From NCBI RefSeq assembly GCF_030296615.1, contig NZ_AP027732.1, positions 2,795,042-2,859,041 on the forward strand: a stretch of DNA of 64,000 nucleotides. Reading direction: 5' to 3'. Source of the stretch: Frondihabitans sucicola (GTDB lineage Bacteria; Actinomycetota; Actinomycetes; Actinomycetales; Microbacteriaceae). Each line of letters begins with the position of its first letter. Position 1 is the stretch's first letter. Under the pieces are notes generated by a model, which searched no databases, was not told the DNA's origin, and was given only the letters and a program-made list of their open reading frames with translations. The position numbers were made by a program, and so were the translations under genes. Positions 61,547 to 64,000 of this stretch are shown here, in pieces.

Positions 61547-62365
61547 TCACCGGACGACCGCGAAATCCCACGGGTCGGTGCGGAGGTCGGACAGGGTGAC
61601 CTCGACGTCGGGAAGGGCGAGGCGGAGCTGCGCGGCCGCCGTGTCGAGCCACAGCCACTCGCTGGCCCAGTGCGAGACGTCGACGAGGGCGGGGCCGCGG
61701 CCGAGCAGCATGAGCTCGCGCGCGTCGGACGCGGGGTGGTGACGCAGGTCGCTGGTGATGTAGACGTCGGCTGCGCGCACGGCGTCGTGCCCGAGCATCG
61801 AATCGCCTGCTCCGGCGCAGAGGGCGGCCGTCTCGACCACGCGCTCGTGATCGCCGGAGACCCGGACGCCACCGGCGGTGGGCGGCAGGATGTCGGTCAG
61901 GAGCCGCGCCAGCGCCATCAGCGTGAGCGGCTGCTCGAAGCGGCCGGTGATGCCGAGCCCCGTCGGGCTCCCGGTGCTCGACGGCTCGATGGGCGACTGC
62001 TCGACGAGCCCGAGCTGGTGGGCCAGGACGCGTGAGGTGCCCGTCTCGACGACATCGGCGTTGGTGTGCGCGGCGAGCAGGCCCGCCCCGCCGCGAATGA
62101 GCTTCGCGATGAGCGCGCCTTTGGTGGTCGATTCCGCCACCGATGTCGCGCCCCTCAGCAGAAGAGGGTGGTGGACGAAGAGGAGGTCGGCCCCCATCTC
62201 GAGCGCTTCGTCTGCGGTCTCGAGGACGGCGTCCACAGCGAGGTGGATGTGCTTCACCCGAGCCGTCGGCTCGCCCACGACGAGCCCCGGAGCATCCCAC
62301 GACTCGGCCCCGTGAAGAGGCCAGAGCTGTTCGACGGCGAGACCGACCGCTTCGAGAGTGGACAC
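61547..62365 (-). CDS. Nif3-like dinuclear metal-centre protein
   Basis: A 272-residue Nif3/YbgI-type protein forming hexameric toroids. Metal ligands are in LLFVHHPLLLRG and LLAAHTNADV near residues 68-110 and in DVSHWASEW near 240. The GTG start at 62365 gives the common STLEAVGLAVEQLWPLHGAESWDAPGL beginning. Activity is debated (some are GTP cyclohydrolase-like). The coiled-coil gene follows in the same unit. Confidence 0.9.
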   Translation of the reverse strand: MSTLEAVGLAVEQLWPLHGAESWDAPGLVVGEPTARVKHIHLAVDAVLETADEALEMGADLLFVHHPLLLRGATSVAESTTKGALIAKLIRGGAGLLAAHTNADVVETGTSRVLAHQLGLVEQSPIEPSSTGSPTGLGITGRFEQPLTLMALARLLTDILPPTAGGVRVSGDHERVVETAALCAGAGDSMLGHDAVRAADVYITSDLRHHPASDARELMLLGRGPALVDVSHWASEWLWLDTAAAQLRLALPDVEVTLSDLRTDPWDFAVVR

Positions 62366-62375
62366 GGCCCCCAGC

Positions 62376-63698
62376 TTAGTCGGCGGGGCGATCCTGCTCT
62401 GCGGGGTGGCCGGCGACGGCCGCGCTGCGCCCTCGGTCGACGAGCACGACGACGACGAAAGCCAGGACGAGTGCCGCGAGCAGACCGGCGACGATGGAGA
62501 GCTCGACGTGGAAGCCGTGTACCTCGACCAGCGACAGCAGATAGCCCTGCCACGAGAATGCCCGCGACGACGTCCGCACGAGGCCTTCGCCGACCCCGGT
62601 GCCGACGACCAGCCCGGCGATGAGCGCCCAGGTGGTGCGAGTCGTGACGGGGGCCGAGACACGGGCGCGACCTCGCAGGGCGAGGCGGCCCGCGACGATG
62701 CCGATCCAGGAAGCGGCAAGCACGCCGACCGCCGAGAGGGCGGCCGTGGGGCCGGCGGAGGCGCCGAGGGGCGTCAGGATCAGGGCGGCCACGACGACGA
62801 GGACCGCCAGGATCGACACGGCGGTCACCACGACTCTGCTGGTCGAAGGCGCGACAGGTGACGCGGCGTCGGCTGGCGCGTCTTCGGCGCGCTCGAGCAG
62901 CTCGTCGTCGGCACTGCGAGCTCGCTCGATGTGCGGGTTGACCGTCGCGCCGACGGTGGGCTCCGTCGTCGGAGCGGTGCCGGCGGGAATGACGGGGGCG
63001 TCGAAGGTGGGTGCGACCGGGACGAGGCGCTCCGGCACCAGGGCGGAGCCGGGAGGCGCTTGGGCCGCGGTGACGATGGTGGGAGCGGTCTGGATCGGGA
63101 TCACGCCGGTGAAGTGAAGACGCGTGCGCTCGAGTTCGTCGAGAGCCTCTTCGGTGCCGATCCGGCGGATCTCGGCTTCCCAGTCGGCGAAGCGGACCGC
63201 CTCGGTGGCTCGGAGTTGCATCTGAGCCTGGAGGATCCCGATCAGGTCGACTGTCGCGGTGTCGTCCGTGTGGCGGCCGACGAGCGGTACGAGATCCTCG
63301 TCGTCGAGGGAGCCGCGCTCCGGAGGTCGGGGGAATCCGCGGTCGGGCTCGTCGTCACGAGAGTCGGCAGGAACGGTCTGGCTGTCCGCGGGAGCGTCGT
63401 CCACGGGAGCACCGTCCGCGGGAGCGTCGTCCGCGGGAGGGACCTCGGCGTCCGGGCCCGCGTCGGCCTCGCTCGCGACCTCGGCCGAATCGTCGACCTC
63501 GACTGAATCGTCGACCTCGACTGAATCGTCGACCTCGGCCGAATCGCCGACCTCGGCGGAATCGCCGGATTCGTCGGCTTCCGACGCGAGTGTCACACCT
63601 TCGGCCGGAGTGAAAGTCGAGCGGCGAAGCGGGTGTTCCGTCTCGTCCATGAAGGCCGTCACCGTCCCCGTCGTCCTCGAATCCAGCTGATCGGTCAT
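62376..63698 (-). CDS. Membrane protein with acidic repeat-rich N-terminus
   Basis: A 440-residue protein I do not recognise. The first 130 residues are acidic with tandem SAEVDDS/SVEVDDS hexapeptides, encoded by 18-base repeats. A cytosolic mixed segment (130-280) is followed by four membrane helices (about 292-310, 318-338, 354-372 and 400-422). It ends 10 bases before the Nif3-like gene, so the two may be cotranscribed. I used the ATG at 63698; one eight codons earlier is possible. Confidence 0.7.
   Translation of the reverse strand: MTDQLDSRTTGTVTAFMDETEHPLRRSTFTPAEGVTLASEADESGDSAEVGDSAEVDDSVEVDDSVEVDDSAEVASEADAGPDAEVPPADDAPADGAPVDDAPADSQTVPADSRDDEPDRGFPRPPERGSLDDEDLVPLVGRHTDDTATVDLIGILQAQMQLRATEAVRFADWEAEIRRIGTEEALDELERTRLHFTGVIPIQTAPTIVTAAQAPPGSALVPERLVPVAPTFDAPVIPAGTAPTTEPTVGATVNPHIERARSADDELLERAEDAPADAASPVAPSTSRVVVTAVSILAVLVVVAALILTPLGASAGPTAALSAVGVLAASWIGIVAGRLALRGRARVSAPVTTRTTWALIAGLVVGTGVGEGLVRTSSRAFSWQGYLLSLVEVHGFHVELSIVAGLLAALVLAFVVVVLVDRGRSAAVAGHPAEQDRPAD
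63487..63564. repeat. 18-base tandem repeat in the membrane-protein gene
   Basis: Units of GAATCGTCGACCTCGACT start at 63487, 63505, 63523 and 63541 with few substitutions, then a partial unit. It encodes DDSVEV/DDSAEV hexapeptides on the minus strand. Confidence 0.85.
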
Positions 63699-63904
63699 GG
63701 CGGAATGATATGCGCTCATATCTGTGTATTCGTCAGGCGCGCCGGGTCCGGAGTCGGCGTGTCGTCGCGTGGTTCGCCGGGCATCGGCCTTCCGCTCGAG
63801 CCGATCGGGGCGTACGGTCGACGCGGCGCGATTACTCCACCGTTCTGAGTAACTCGCCGAGCCGGGTTCACAGGGGAATCCGGTCGTTCCGTCGAAGGAG
63901 ACAC

Positions 63905-64000
63905 ATGAACGAGAAACGATCACACAAGAAGCGGGGCGCAGCACTTCTCGTCGCTGCGGTCGCACTGACGGCGGGGGCGCTCCTGGCTCCGACCGCGGCG
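63905..64000 (+). CDS. Start of a secreted protein (cut by the window end)
   Basis: ATG 63905 with AAGGAG seven bases upstream opens a frame of 32 codons up to the window end. The residues are a basic N-terminus (NEKRSHKKRG) and a hydrophobic core (AALLVAAVALTAGALLA), a Sec signal peptide. The mature protein is outside the window, so its function cannot be said. The 206-base gap before it holds a weak inverted repeat (ATTACTC/GAGTAA, 63831-63852). Confidence 0.75.
   Translation, partial: MNEKRSHKKRGAALLVAAVALTAGALLAPTAA

Overview
The window is high-GC DNA from an actinobacterium, most likely of the family Microbacteriaceae. The evidence is the set of conserved actinobacterial families (DUF3000, DUF3159, DUF3710, DUF3093, DUF4191, DUF4193, SepH), the dut-DUF3710-DUF3159 and acnA/dxs/fadBA blocks, a polyphosphate glucokinase, the GlnE/GlnA2 pair, and an additional topoisomerase IV pair (ParC/ParE). 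The genus cannot be fixed from sequence alone. It is core chromosome: I see no prophage, insertion sequence, CRISPR array or tRNA.

Layout. 1-4.6 kb: small membrane protein, flavin monooxygenase, ammonium transporter with a GlnR-type box, ZapE. 4.8-8.1 kb: sulfurtransferase, SufE, RibD-like reductase, alpha/beta hydrolase. 8.2-13.5 kb: DUF3000, RNase D and fatty-acid beta-oxidation (thiolase, FadB-like). 13.5-18.4 kb: dxs and aconitase, the latter behind a perfect palindrome. 18.7-23.9 kb: DUF3159, DUF3710, dut, DUF3093, DUF4193, SepH and a phosphodiesterase. 24-30 kb: parC, acyl-CoA dehydrogenase, parE. 30-34 kb: DUF7455, DUF1905, and sigA-murT-gatD. 34.7-40.3 kb: PAC2, pepA, and a structured leader ahead of lpdA-sucB. 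40.4-46.3 kb: pseudokinase-like protein, DUF4191, RDD protein, glnA1 with a GlnR box, and a TetR/SDR pair. 46.4-51.1 kb: a polysaccharide locus (GT2 synthase, anchored GH26-like glycosidase, UDP-glucose dehydrogenase). 51.6-57.8 kb: glnE, glnA2, nadE. 57.8-64 kb: SPOR-like protein, MarR relic, map, ppgK, rnpB (RNase P RNA), coiled-coil protein, Nif3-like protein, membrane protein, and the start of a secreted protein.

Nitrogen control is the main theme that ties genes together: amtB and glnA1 both carry GlnR-type boxes with exact phasing, and the GS adenylyltransferase glnE and a second GS (glnA2) lie in the same window. The most unusual biology is the MurT-GatD pair. GatD has lost both residues of its glutaminase dyad (Cys to Gly95, His to Lys193) and MurT has no cysteines, hence no zinc ribbon. 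In a family known for B-type peptidoglycan, where the D-Glu alpha-carboxyl carries an amino acid, this suggests a repurposed ligase.

Caution on data quality: at least fifteen single-base frameshifts break thirteen otherwise normal genes, including acnA, glnE, glnA2 and sepH. Almost all are a missing G or C in a short G/C run, and restoring it gives full-length proteins. They look like sequencing or assembly errors, so I annotate these genes as whole CDSs and mark the break in each.
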